Part shown: positions 34,699-42,642 of the stretch, one piece after another
How the letters are laid out: each line of letters opens with the position of its first letter
Numbering within the stretch: the first letter of the stretch is position 1
NCBI GenBank assembly: GCA_017455605.1
Contig: JAFSZO010000072.1
Span: 1 to 42,642 of the forward strand
Direction: 5' to 3'
Origin: Clostridia bacterium
GTDB taxonomy: Bacteria; Bacillota; Clostridia; Christensenellales; CAG-1252
Length of the DNA stretch: 42,642 nt
The notes under the pieces: model-generated
The model's input: the letters and a program-made list of their open reading frames with translations, nothing else
What the model was told of the DNA's origin: nothing
The model's database searches: none
Position numbers and translations under genes: made by a program

Positions 34699-35743
34699 GC
34701 GCAGTTTCAAAGATTTCAGCATCCGCAAGCTGGACCTCAGCTCGTATGACGTTCATTTCCTGTCCAAGTATCGCATTTGGTTTGCGATCCCGCTCGTTGT
34801 GATCCTCATCGCCGTCATCGTCTTCTCGGTGTTCGCCATCGTGAATAAGGACGCACAGGATGGTATGAACCTCGGCATTGACTTCACCGGCGGTACCGTT
34901 ATGACGGTCACGGTCGGCAATGCGCTGGAGGAAGAGGGTGCATACGCCGAATACAGCGAGGCGCTTCGCAAAATCGTCGAAGACGCCGGCTACAACGTCA
35001 GCTACGTACAGAAATCCGGCACGGGGGCCGAGGCGGGCGTCATGCTGAAGTATCAGAACAAAGACGCCGACATTGAGGCGAGCAACCAGGCGATGAAGGA
35101 CGCGATCACCTTACGTTATCCTTCCGTCACTGCGGAAGATGTCTCTCTCGAGTCCATCAGTGCCTCTTCCGCCAACGACCTGCTTGAAAAGGCGCTCATC
35201 TCCCTCGCCGTGATCTTCGTGGTCATGCTGGTCTACATCGCGATCAGGTTCGAGCTGTGGAGCGGTATTTCCGCTTTGATCGCCTTGATCCACGACGTGC
35301 TGATGATGATCGCGTTCACCATCATCTTCCACATCGAGGTCAACACGACCTACGTCGCCGCCGTCATCACGATCGTCGCGTACAGTATCAACAACACGAT
35401 CATCGTCTTCGACAGAGTGCGTGAGTTGATGCCCAAGACGCAGAAAGCCTACGGATCGCGTAGGGAGCCGCTCGCACGTAACATCGAGGAGGCAGTCAAC
35501 GAGACCTTTACCCGTTCCGCCGTCTCCACCCTTACGACGATGATCCCGGTCTTCCTGCTCGGCGTCTTCGGCGTGCTGTCTCTCCGTCAGTTTGCTTGGC
35601 CGATCATGTTCGGTTTGGTCGCCGGTGCATTCTCATCCTTGTTCCTCGCTCCCACGATCTATTACCTGATCCGCAACGCGGTCAACGAGGCGAAGGACAG
35701 AAAGAATACCAAAGCGCCTCAGCTCAAGCAAGCACGCAGATAA
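34691..35743 (+). CDS. secF: Protein translocase subunit SecF
   Basis: A 350-residue partner of SecD with the same layout: an N-terminal membrane segment, LGIDFTGGTVMTVTV, then membrane segments with the conserved YSINNTIIVFDRVRE block and ETFTRSAVSTLTTMIPVFLLGVFG. It starts within the last codons of secD, so the two are coupled. The end is basic. Confidence 0.97.
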   Translation: MTKRSFKDFSIRKLDLSSYDVHFLSKYRIWFAIPLVVILIAVIVFSVFAIVNKDAQDGMNLGIDFTGGTVMTVTVGNALEEEGAYAEYSEALRKIVEDAGYNVSYVQKSGTGAEAGVMLKYQNKDADIEASNQAMKDAITLRYPSVTAEDVSLESISASSANDLLEKALISLAVIFVVMLVYIAIRFELWSGISALIALIHDVLMMIAFTIIFHIEVNTTYVAAVITIVAYSINNTIIVFDRVRELMPKTQKAYGSRREPLARNIEEAVNETFTRSAVSTLTTMIPVFLLGVFGVLSLRQFAWPIMFGLVAGAFSSLFLAPTIYYLIRNAVNEAKDRKNTKAPQLKQARR

Positions 35744-35765
35744 CGTGGGATCTACCGATGAAAAG

Positions 35766-35791
35766 AAAAGGGGGCGTTGCACGCCCCTTTT
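35766..35791 (+). terminator. Terminator of secDF (possibly bidirectional)
   Basis: GGGGCG/CGCCCC (35771-35776 with 35782-35787) extended by A/T pairs on both sides (AAAA at 35766-35769, TTTT at 35788-35791), with loop TTGCA. It begins 22 bases after the secF stop. The U tract is only four long. Confidence 0.75.
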
Positions 35792-35805
35792 CCATAATAT
35801 ACGAT
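35777..35805 (+). promoter_or_regulatory. Possible promoter of recJ giving a near-leaderless mRNA
   Basis: TTGCAC (35777-35782), exactly 17 bases, TACGAT (35800-35805), ending four bases before the recJ ATG (35810). The -35 is in the loop and 3' side of the secDF terminator hairpin. Confidence 0.4.
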
Positions 35806-35809
35806 AACT

Positions 35810-38140
35810 ATGATCGAGATCGAAAAAGGGAAAATCAAAGACCTTTCACAAAGGATAGGAGTCAGCGAGCGCTTCGCCGAGCTTTTGATCCGTCGCGGAT
35901 TTGACGACGTTGAGTCGGCGAATGCTTTTCTGTATCCCTCTCGCGACGCCTTGGAAGATCCTTTCCGTTTGACGGGGATGCGTGAGGCGGCAGATCGTAT
36001 TCGGGCGGCGATCGACGGCGGAGAAAAGATCGTCGTATACGGCGATTACGATTGCGACGGCATCACCGCTACCGCGATCTTGGTCGATTACCTCTCCTCG
36101 GTCGGCGCCGACGTAGATTATTTTATCCCCAATCGTTTCGATACCGGCTACGGGCTCTCCACCGAGACGCTCGAGGAGATCGCGGAGCGTATTTCTCCCG
36201 ATCTTATTGTGACGGTGGACTGCGGCGTCTCTTCCGTATCGGAGGCGGAATACGCGATCGAGGTGCTCGGCATCGATCTCGTCGTAACCGATCACCATAT
36301 CCTTCCCGACGTTTTGCCAGACACCGTCGTCGTCAATCCACGCCTCGATCCGACGTCCGCTTCTACGGACCTCTGCGGCGCAGGCGTCGCGTACAAGCTC
36401 GTCACCGCGCTCGGCGGTGAGGCTGCCTCTTGGAAGTATATCGAGATCGCCGCGATCGGCACCATCGCCGACGTCGTGCCTCTCACCCGTGAGAATCGTC
36501 TGATCGCCTCTCTCGGTATCAAGAAGATCCGTTCCCGCGAGCCGATCAACAAGGGTTTGCGTATGCTGATCGAAGCGGCAGGGTGTCGACGCGAGGAGCT
36601 GACCGCCTCAGACGTCGGCTTTTATATCTCCCCGCGTATCAATGCGCTAGGTCGCATCGAGGAGTGCAGCGAGGTGGTGACCCTCTTTACCACGGAGGAG
36701 TACGTCGTCTTGCAGGGCTTGATCGAGAAGCTGGATCGGGTGAACGAACTGCGCAAGTCTCTCGTTGAACGGGAGCTTGCCGAAGCCATCGAAATGATGA
36801 AGGACTACGACCTCATCGCGCACAAGGTCATTATGCTCTGCGATCCCAAGTGGAATGCGGGCGTTTTGGGCTTGGTCGCGGGCAGGCTAAAGGATCGTTT
36901 TCATCGTCCCGTCGTCCTTTTGACGGGTGAGGACGAGTTGCGCGGCAGTTGCCGTTCCCCCGAAGGGGTGGATATGGTCGCCACGCTCAAGGCTGCCGAG
37001 AGCGTCCTCATGAAATACGGCGGACACAGCAGGGCGGCAGGGCTATCCGTCGAACGTGCCAACGTGATCGCCGCGCGCGATCTGATGGACGCGTATCTCG
37101 AGCGCACTTGCTCCAACGAGGTCTTTTCTCGCAGCGAGAGCTATGACCTCGATCTCTCTCCCGAGGAGGTGACGCTCTCCTTTGCGGATGAGGTCTCCCT
37201 CTTTGAGCCGACCGGTGCGGGGAATCCCGCTCCGAAGTTTCGCTTTGACAGCGCGGTCGCACCCCTCGCGCCTTTCGGTACGGGCGCGCACGCTAAGTGC
37301 CGCTTGTGGCGGGAAGGGGAGATCGTCGCCTTTCGGCAGGCACCTCTCGCGGAGGCGATCGCGAGCGGCGCTACCTTCGACCTCGTGTGTAATCTCTCCA
37401 AAAACGTCTTTAACAATCGTGCTACGGCGCAAATGTGCGTCCGTGAGGTTTTCCCGCGTGAACTTACCTTGCGTGCGGACGATCCCTCTCTCTTTAACCG
37501 CTATCTCCGCTCCAACCTCTACAAAGAGGAGCCGTGCGCTTCTACGGCGATCGAGGCGTCGCGGCTTGCGGACGCTCTGTACGACGACGACTTTTGCACG
37601 CAATTCATCGCCTTCTCGAATGAGAATGCCGATCTCGTGCGTCGCGATCCCGTGCTCGCCTCGAAGGTGCGCAAGTGTGCCTACGGCTCTAACGACGACA
37701 ATCCTTGGAATGAGGTGATCTTCGCTCCCGAGGATGACGCGCATCTCGGCTACAAGCGTATCGTCTTGTTGGACACGCCTCTCTCCACGGGCTATGCGGC
37801 GAGACTCGTCAAGAATACCGGCGCGGAGCTCTTCGTCGTCAAGGATCGCTATCCCTTTGCCGACTTCTTCCGTCGAGCCGACCTTTCGGCTGATGCGATC
37901 GGAAGGACTTTTGAGGGGATCAGGAGGTTTCTCTTCGCCGGAGGCAGGGCGATCTCGCCTCTCGACCTGATGCGCAAGGTCGAGCCGAACGACGTCGCCT
38001 TCTTGCTCCGTTTCTACGTCCTGTACGAAAGCGGATCCATCGCCATCGGGCAGAATTTCTCCCTTTCTCCTTCGACTCTTCGCGATCATTCCGCTTCTAC
38101 TCTCTATCTCCGCACGTTGGCGCTGAAGAAACGGCTATGA
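35810..38140 (+). CDS. recJ: Single-stranded-DNA exonuclease RecJ
   Basis: A 776-residue DHH-family 5'-3' exonuclease. The catalytic aspartates are in YGDYDCDGITATA, DLIVTVDCGVSS and VTDHHILPD; the DHHA1 domain shows LRGSCRSPEGVDMVATL and KYGGHSRAAG; an OB domain follows (GAGNPAPKFRF). The last 200 residues are the extended C terminus seen in the long Bacillota RecJ. No ribosome-binding site precedes the ATG at 35810; the family N-terminus fits this start. Its end overlaps the next gene (ATGA). Confidence 0.94.
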   Translation: MIEIEKGKIKDLSQRIGVSERFAELLIRRGFDDVESANAFLYPSRDALEDPFRLTGMREAADRIRAAIDGGEKIVVYGDYDCDGITATAILVDYLSSVGADVDYFIPNRFDTGYGLSTETLEEIAERISPDLIVTVDCGVSSVSEAEYAIEVLGIDLVVTDHHILPDVLPDTVVVNPRLDPTSASTDLCGAGVAYKLVTALGGEAASWKYIEIAAIGTIADVVPLTRENRLIASLGIKKIRSREPINKGLRMLIEAAGCRREELTASDVGFYISPRINALGRIEECSEVVTLFTTEEYVVLQGLIEKLDRVNELRKSLVERELAEAIEMMKDYDLIAHKVIMLCDPKWNAGVLGLVAGRLKDRFHRPVVLLTGEDELRGSCRSPEGVDMVATLKAAESVLMKYGGHSRAAGLSVERANVIAARDLMDAYLERTCSNEVFSRSESYDLDLSPEEVTLSFADEVSLFEPTGAGNPAPKFRFDSAVAPLAPFGTGAHAKCRLWREGEIVAFRQAPLAEAIASGATFDLVCNLSKNVFNNRATAQMCVREVFPRELTLRADDPSLFNRYLRSNLYKEEPCASTAIEASRLADALYDDDFCTQFIAFSNENADLVRRDPVLASKVRKCAYGSNDDNPWNEVIFAPEDDAHLGYKRIVLLDTPLSTGYAARLVKNTGAELFVVKDRYPFADFFRRADLSADAIGRTFEGIRRFLFAGGRAISPLDLMRKVEPNDVAFLLRFYVLYESGSIAIGQNFSLSPSTLRDHSASTLYLRTLALKKRL

Positions 38141-38796
38141 AGGTCTATTCTCTGATCGGCGCGCAGCCGCTCTGCGAGCGCACGTATATCGTCACGAAAG
38201 AGAGCAGGGCGCTTATCGTCGATCCCGGCGTATCCGCCGAGACCGTCTCTGCCGCTTGCGCTTCTCTCGGCGTCTTGCCGATCGCCGTCCTGCTCACGCA
38301 CGGACACGCGGATCATATTCTCGGTGCGGCAGCCTTGCAACGTTCGGGTATTCCCGTATATGCCCACGAGGAGGAGTTCGATCTGATCTCGTCCCGTAAA
38401 AACCTTGCACTTGCGGTCGGCTTGTCCGTCGAATCCTTTACCCCGAACGTCGCTCTGCACGACGAAGATACCCCGGATCTGCCTCCCTTTGACGTGCGCG
38501 TTCTGCATACTCCGGGACATACGGCAGGTGGCGTCTCCTATTTGATCGACGGCGCGTTGTTTTCGGGTGATACTCTTTTTGAGGGCTCGTACGGTCGCAC
38601 GGATTTCCCGACGGGAGACGAACAGGACCTTTTGTGTTCTATCGCGAATACCCTTTTCGATCTGCCTAAGGAGACTCCCGTCTATGCAGGACACGGCGCC
38701 GACTTGGAGCGAGAGGGCGACGTTTGCAGTCTCGCTTTGCCCGATACGACGATTGGCAAAGAATATTACACTAATCCAATACTCAACTTGTTATGA
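38137..38796 (+). CDS. Metallo-beta-lactamase-fold hydrolase (glyoxalase II-like)
   Basis: A 219-residue protein with the dinuclear-metal motif THGHADHILG (about residues 52-61), then LHTPGHTAGGVSYLIDGALFSGDTLF and a final YAGHG. This is the YqgX/GloB-like subfamily, usually an unspecific thioesterase or glyoxalase II-type hydrolase; the substrate cannot be told. It overlaps recJ and hemZ by four bases each, so it is in their operon. Confidence 0.9.
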   Translation: MKVYSLIGAQPLCERTYIVTKESRALIVDPGVSAETVSAACASLGVLPIAVLLTHGHADHILGAAALQRSGIPVYAHEEEFDLISSRKNLALAVGLSVESFTPNVALHDEDTPDLPPFDVRVLHTPGHTAGGVSYLIDGALFSGDTLFEGSYGRTDFPTGDEQDLLCSIANTLFDLPKETPVYAGHGADLEREGDVCSLALPDTTIGKEYYTNPILNLL

Positions 38797-40190
38797 AACT
38801 CCGCGTAGAAACCAATAAGCCGAATATGCAAAACGAACTCGAAGAGGTGATACGAGCCTTTGCGCCGTATGCCGTATTCGATCCCCTCGGCGAGGTGATT
38901 TCTGCGGAAATATCCGAGTTTTCTTCTTCCGCGCGCACTTCGATCCGTTCCTCTCTTGCTCCCGAGATATCGCGGGAATACGAGCTGTCGGACGATCTTA
39001 CCGACCTGATGCGAAAGCGCTTGGTCAAGCGCTATTTGAAGCGCGATCTGTATGATTACCTATGCTTGTTGACCGGCAAGACTCTGTCCTACGGGTCCCT
39101 GACGGGCATTCGTCCGACCAAGCTCTATTACGAACTCGAGAGCGAGGGCGTCTCTCCCGAAGAGCGGCTCTCCGACTTCTTTCGCGTCTCTCCCGGCAAG
39201 GTGCGTTTGCTATCGGACATCGTTCGGACCCAGCGCGGCGTCATCGGCGCGGAGACGGAGAAGGTGGACTGGTTCGTCAACATTCCCTTCTGTCCCACGC
39301 GTTGCGCGTATTGCAGTTTTTTGTCCGAGGTCATCCGACCCAAGAAGAGTAACCTTCCCGCCTATACCGACGCGCTGATCCGTGACATCCTTGCCGTTCC
39401 CTCTGGTCGTCCGCGTCGCGCGATCTACGTCGGAGGCGGCACGCCGACCTCCCTCCCGCCCGACCTCCTCGACCGCATCTTGGCGGCGATCGACGCGCAC
39501 GGCGAAGAGTTTACGGTCGAAGCGGGGCGCCCGGAGACCCTCTCGGAGGAGAAGGTCGCCGTCCTCGCCGCCCGCGGCGTGACTCGCGTTTCGGTCAATC
39601 CCCAGTCCTTCAAGCAGGAGACTCTTGACTTGATCGGCAGGCGGCACACGGTCGAGGATATTTTTCACGCCTACGACCTCGTCCGTCGCGGTGGCGCCTT
39701 CGACGTGAATATGGACTTCATCACGATGCTCCCCGGCGAGACCTTTGAGGACTTCCGTCGCTCGATCGAGATCGCGATCGACCTCTCGCCCGAGAACGTC
39801 ACGGTGCATTCTCTCTCGGTGAAGCGGGGCAGCGTTTTCGCGGAGAGCGGGTACGATAACCACAGCGACACCCTCGCCGAGCGGATGTCTGACTTTGCCC
39901 GTTCCGCGCTTGAGGGGGCAGGCTATCGTCCATACTACATCTATCGGCAGAAGAATACCTCGGGCAGACAGGAGAACGTCGGCTATGCGAAGGAAGGCAA
40001 GGTCTGCCGTTACAACGTCGACATTATGGAGGAAACGCACGACATCTACGCGTCCGGCGCGGGAGCTATCTCCAAGCGTCTCTTCGGCAACGGTCGCATC
40101 GAGCGCCTCGCCGAGGTGAAGGAGATCAAGGGGTATCTCGAGCGCATCGACGAGCTGATCCGAAAGAAAATCGTTTTTTTCAAGGATTAG
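38793..40190 (+). CDS. hemZ: Coproporphyrinogen dehydrogenase-like radical SAM protein HemZ
   Basis: A 465-residue HemN-superfamily protein. A 160-residue N-terminal domain typical of HemZ (LTGKTLSYGSLTGIRPTKLYYELESEG) is followed by the radical SAM motif CPTRCAYC, YVGGGTPTSLP, VEAGRPETLSEEK, and the end segment QKNTSGRQENVGYAK. It was named for anaerobic haem synthesis, but no other haem gene is in the window and the true activity of HemZ proteins is uncertain. No good ribosome-binding site; coupled to the hydrolase upstream. Confidence 0.9.
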   Translation: MKLRVETNKPNMQNELEEVIRAFAPYAVFDPLGEVISAEISEFSSSARTSIRSSLAPEISREYELSDDLTDLMRKRLVKRYLKRDLYDYLCLLTGKTLSYGSLTGIRPTKLYYELESEGVSPEERLSDFFRVSPGKVRLLSDIVRTQRGVIGAETEKVDWFVNIPFCPTRCAYCSFLSEVIRPKKSNLPAYTDALIRDILAVPSGRPRRAIYVGGGTPTSLPPDLLDRILAAIDAHGEEFTVEAGRPETLSEEKVAVLAARGVTRVSVNPQSFKQETLDLIGRRHTVEDIFHAYDLVRRGGAFDVNMDFITMLPGETFEDFRRSIEIAIDLSPENVTVHSLSVKRGSVFAESGYDNHSDTLAERMSDFARSALEGAGYRPYYIYRQKNTSGRQENVGYAKEGKVCRYNVDIMEETHDIYASGAGAISKRLFGNGRIERLAEVKEIKGYLERIDELIRKKIVFFKD

Positions 40191-40193
40191 TGC

Positions 40194-40222
40194 TTTACTT
40201 CCCTATATTTTGATGTTATTAT
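40194..40222 (+). promoter_or_regulatory. Promoter of rpsO
   Basis: TTTACT (40194-40199), 17 bases, TATTAT (40217-40222). It gives an rpsO leader of about 80 bases. Confidence 0.6.
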
Positions 40223-40232
40223 AGAAAAGGTA

Positions 40233-40280
40233 CCTTGCGCTTGGTCTCGCAAGTCGCTTATGCGACACTACGCACAAGGC
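40233..40280 (+). promoter_or_regulatory. Structured rpsO leader with alternative pairing
   Basis: CTTGCG (40234-40239) can pair with CGCAAG (40248-40253), next to a second hairpin GTCGC TTAT GCGAC (40253-40266). The same left arm, CCTTG (40233-40237), can pair with CAAGG (40275-40279) just before the ribosome-binding site. The pairings exclude each other. S15 autoregulates through mRNA structures in several bacteria, which makes this a candidate. Confidence 0.55.
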
Positions 40281-40310
40281 GAATAACGATATCCTATGGA
40301 GGTAATGAAA

Positions 40311-40565
40311 ATGGATAAAAGCGAAATCATCAAGAAATTTGCCCGCAGCGAAGGCGACACCGGTTCCCCCGAGGTCCAGATTGCTCTCCTGACCGCCCGC
40401 ATCGAGGCGCTCAACGCGCACCTCTCCGTCCACAAGAAGGACAACCACGGTCGTCGCGGTCTGCTGCAAATGGTCAGCACGAGGAAGAAGCTCCTCAACT
40501 ACCTGAAGAACACCGACATCGAGCGTTACAGAGCTCTCATCGAGGCGCTCGGCTTGAGGAAATAA
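40311..40565 (+). CDS. rpsO: 30S ribosomal protein S15
   Basis: An 84-residue S15 with the family pattern [53 protein letters not shown] (40298-40302) fits the ATG at 40311 (8-base spacing); the ATGs at 40296 and 40305 overlap or crowd it. The protein is about five residues shorter than usual at the N terminus. It is followed by pnp, the conserved pair. Confidence 0.97.
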   Translation: MDKSEIIKKFARSEGDTGSPEVQIALLTARIEALNAHLSVHKKDNHGRRGLLQMVSTRKKLLNYLKNTDIERYRALIEALGLRK

Positions 40566-40574
40566 TTTCTGCCG

Positions 40575-40641
40575 ATAAGAGCGGGGCGACCTGCTCTTAT
40601 TTGCGCTGCGGCGGCAGGGCGTAAGCGAGCTTTCCCGCCGC
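40575..40641 (+). promoter_or_regulatory. Two hairpins between rpsO and pnp
   Basis: ATAAGAGC/GCTCTTAT (40575-40582 with 40593-40600) and GCGGCGG/CCGCCGC (40608-40614 with 40635-40641). The first is followed by TTTG only, so it is a weak terminator at best. A TATAAA (40653-40658) follows. In E. coli the pnp leader is an RNase III/PNPase autoregulatory site; a similar role here is a guess. Confidence 0.5.
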
Positions 40642-40700
40642 TCCCCACAACGTATAAAACAGGGCGATTCCAGAGACGGTCTCGTCCGTAGGAGGTAATA

Positions 40701-42642
40701 ATGGAAAGAAAGATTTACAAGACAACGATCGGCGGCAGAGAAGTCTCCGTCGAAGTAGGCGCGTACTGCGAACAGGCGAACGGTTCCTGCTTGGTCCGTT
40801 GCGGCGACACCGCGGTGCTGACCAACGTGACGATGGCGGCGTCTCCGCGCGACGGCATCGATTTCTTCCCCTTGGGCGTTGACTTCGAGGAGAAGATGTA
40901 CGCCGTGGGCAAGATCCCCGGCGGATTTAAAAAGAGAGAAGGCAGACCTTCCGACAAGGCGATCCTCGTCAGCCGTCTGATCGACAGACCGATCCGCCCC
41001 TTGTTCCCGAAGGGACTGTTCAACGACGTGGCGGTCGTTTGCACCGCGATGAGCGTTGACACCGACATCCCGCCCGAGGTCTACGCGATGCTCGGCAGCT
41101 CCATCGCTCTGTCCATTTCGGACATCCCGTGGGGCGGTCCGACCGGCTCCGTCGTCGTCGGCTACGTGGATGGCAAGTACGTCATCAACCCCAAGTCCGC
41201 CGAGAGGGAGAAGAGCAGACTGCACCTCTCTCTGTCCGGTACGAAGGACGCCATCATGATGGTCGAGGCGGGCGCGAGCGAGATCACTGAGGAAGAGATG
41301 CTCGGCGCGATCCTCTTCGGTCACGAAGAGATCAAGAAGATAGTCGCGTTCATCGAGAGCATCGCCGCCGATTGCGGCAAGCCCAAGACCACCAAGGTGG
41401 ATATGTATTCCGTTCCCGCCGAGATCTCTCAGGCGGTCCGCGAGTACGCCTCCTCCAAGATGGACGAGGTGCTGACCCACTTCAACCGCTACGAGCGTCA
41501 GGCGCTCGAGGACGACCTTGACAAGGACGTTCAGGCGCACTTTGCCGAGATCTTCCCGACCTCGAAGAGGGAGATCTTCGACGCGATGTACGCCCTCAAG
41601 AAGGAGAAGGTCCGCGCGAAGATCATCAACGACGGCGTTCGTCCCGACGGCAGATCTCTCAAGGAGATCCGTCCGATCTGGTGCGAGGTCGGCGTGATGC
41701 CCCGCGTCCACGGTACGGGTGTCTTCACCCGTGGCTCCACGCAGGCTCTGACCACCTGTACCCTCGGCACGATCAGCGAGGCGCAGAAGCTCGAGAGCCT
41801 CGACGACGACGTGTTTAAGAGATATATGCACCACTACAATCTGCCCCCGTACTCCACGGGCGAGGCGAAGCAGCTCAAGAGCCCGGGCAGGCGTGAGATC
41901 GGTCACGGCGCTCTTGCCGAGCGTGCTCTCGAGCGGGTGCTCCCCCGCGAGCAGGATTTCCCCTATGCGATCCGCACGGTGTCCGAGATCCTCTCTTCCA
42001 ACGGTTCCACCTCTCAGGCGAGTATCTGCGGTAGCACCCTCGCGCTGATGGATGCCGGTGTGCCCATCAAGGCGCCCGTCGCGGGCATCGCGATGGGCCT
42101 CATCAAGGACGTCCAGAGCGGCAAGGTCGCGGTCATGAGCGACATTCAGGGTCTCGAGGACTTCCTCGGCGATATGGACTTCAAGGTCGCGGGTACCAGC
42201 GAAGGCATCACCGCGATCCAGATGGATATCAAGATCAAGGGCATCGACGAGCAGATCCTCCGCACCGCTCTCGCGCAGGCGAAAGAGGGCAGAGCCTTCA
42301 TCTTGAAGAAGATGCTCGACGTGCTTCCCGCTCCGCGCAAGGAGCTGTCCAAGTACGCTCCCAAGATCATCTCCTTCTCCATCGATCCCGACAAGGTGCG
42401 TGAGGTCATCGGCAGCGGTGGCAAGACCATCAACAAGATCATCGAGGAGACGGGCGTCAAGATCGACATCAGCGACGATAATGTCGTCTTCATCGCTTCT
42501 CCGGACAGCGCGAGCGCGGACAAGGCGAAGAAGATTATCGACGCCATCTGCAAGGATCCCGAGAAGGGTGACGTGTTCGAGGGCAGGGTCGCCCGCATCA
42601 TCCCGATCGGCGCCTTCGTGGAGCTCGCTCCCGGCAAGGACG
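40701..42642 (+). CDS. pnp: Polyribonucleotide nucleotidyltransferase (3' truncated by window)
   Basis: The frame is open from ATG 40701 to the window end: 647 of roughly 700 codons. The order is first RNase PH domain (EVGAYCEQANGSCLVRCGDTAVL, GFKKREGRPSDKAIL, SRLIDRPIRPLFP), an all-alpha linker, the second RNase PH domain with RPDGRSLKEIRPI, TRGSTQAL and the catalytic stretch IQGLEDFLGDMDFKVAGT, a KH domain (VREVIGSGGKTINKIIEETG) and the start of the S1 domain (EGRVARIIPIGAFVEL). AGGAGG precedes the ATG by 5 bases. It degrades RNA 3'-5' using phosphate. Confidence 0.97.
   Translation, partial: MERKIYKTTIGGREVSVEVGAYCEQANGSCLVRCGDTAVLTNVTMAASPRDGIDFFPLGVDFEEKMYAVGKIPGGFKKREGRPSDKAILVSRLIDRPIRPLFPKGLFNDVAVVCTAMSVDTDIPPEVYAMLGSSIALSISDIPWGGPTGSVVVGYVDGKYVINPKSAEREKSRLHLSLSGTKDAIMMVEAGASEITEEEMLGAILFGHEEIKKIVAFIESIAADCGKPKTTKVDMYSVPAEISQAVREYASSKMDEVLTHFNRYERQALEDDLDKDVQAHFAEIFPTSKREIFDAMYALKKEKVRAKIINDGVRPDGRSLKEIRPIWCEVGVMPRVHGTGVFTRGSTQALTTCTLGTISEAQKLESLDDDVFKRYMHHYNLPPYSTGEAKQLKSPGRREIGHGALAERALERVLPREQDFPYAIRTVSEILSSNGSTSQASICGSTLALMDAGVPIKAPVAGIAMGLIKDVQSGKVAVMSDIQGLEDFLGDMDFKVAGTSEGITAIQMDIKIKGIDEQILRTALAQAKEGRAFILKKMLDVLPAPRKELSKYAPKIISFSIDPDKVREVIGSGGKTINKIIEETGVKIDISDDNVVFIASPDSASADKAKKIIDAICKDPEKGDVFEGRVARIIPIGAFVELAPGKD

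Overview
The window is a gene-dense, GC-rich chromosomal segment whose third codon positions are strongly G/C. Gene content and order point to an endospore-forming-lineage Clostridia (Bacillota), probably an uncultured gut-type organism. The evidence is the yicC-gmk-rpoZ-coaBC-priA-def-fmt-rsmB-rlmN-rpe-thiN-spoVM-rpmB-asp23-fakA order known from Bacillus and Clostridia, a T-box leader, an SCIFF/ranthipeptide cassette and hemZ. Nearly everything is housekeeping and on the + strand; rpmB is the one clear minus-strand gene. No phage, insertion sequence, CRISPR array or defence system was seen.

Layout. 1-5694: end of glyA, a cysteine desulfurase, pcrA and ligA. 5695-5908: a hairpin-rich repeat and a promoter. 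5909-15899: a tightly coupled run (ATGA overlaps) from yicC to thiN covering GMP kinase, RNAP omega, CoA synthesis, restart helicase, formyl-Met processing, rRNA methylation, pentose phosphate and thiamine. 15912-16004: a 30-codon spoVM starting with TTG. 16172-18552: rpmB (minus) divergent from asp23-fakA. 18571-19375: tRNA-Gly(GCC), an unusual tandem repeat array whose units carry the tRNA-Gly 3' end, then tRNA-Cys(GCA) and tRNA-Leu(UAA). 19411-22767: T-box-controlled thrS, then infC-rpmI-rplT with an attenuator and an AUC start for infC. 22823-28785: SpoU-family methyltransferase, yebC, proA, ruvCAB and queA. 28786-29229: a second repeat-rich gap. 29230-35743: tgt, yajC, a TIGR04086-type membrane protein, scfA-scfB (SCIFF peptide and radical SAM maturase) and secDF. 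35810-40190: recJ, a metallo-beta-lactamase-fold hydrolase and hemZ. 40194-42642: rpsO with a structured leader, and pnp running off the window.

The genes fall into coherent sets: translation (def, fmt, rpmB, thrS, infC, rpmI, rplT, rpsO, tRNAs), RNA modification and decay (rsmB, rlmN, SpoU family, queA/tgt, pnp), DNA repair (pcrA, ligA, priA, ruvABC, recJ), and export (yajC, secDF) with the ranthipeptide cassette between its members. The most unusual material is in small or non-coding elements: the tRNA-tail repeat array, two loci of AACTTCACT hairpin repeats, the tiny spoVM, the SCIFF precursor with an extended tail, the AUC-initiated infC behind an attenuator, and a recJ whose only visible promoter would give an almost leaderless mRNA.
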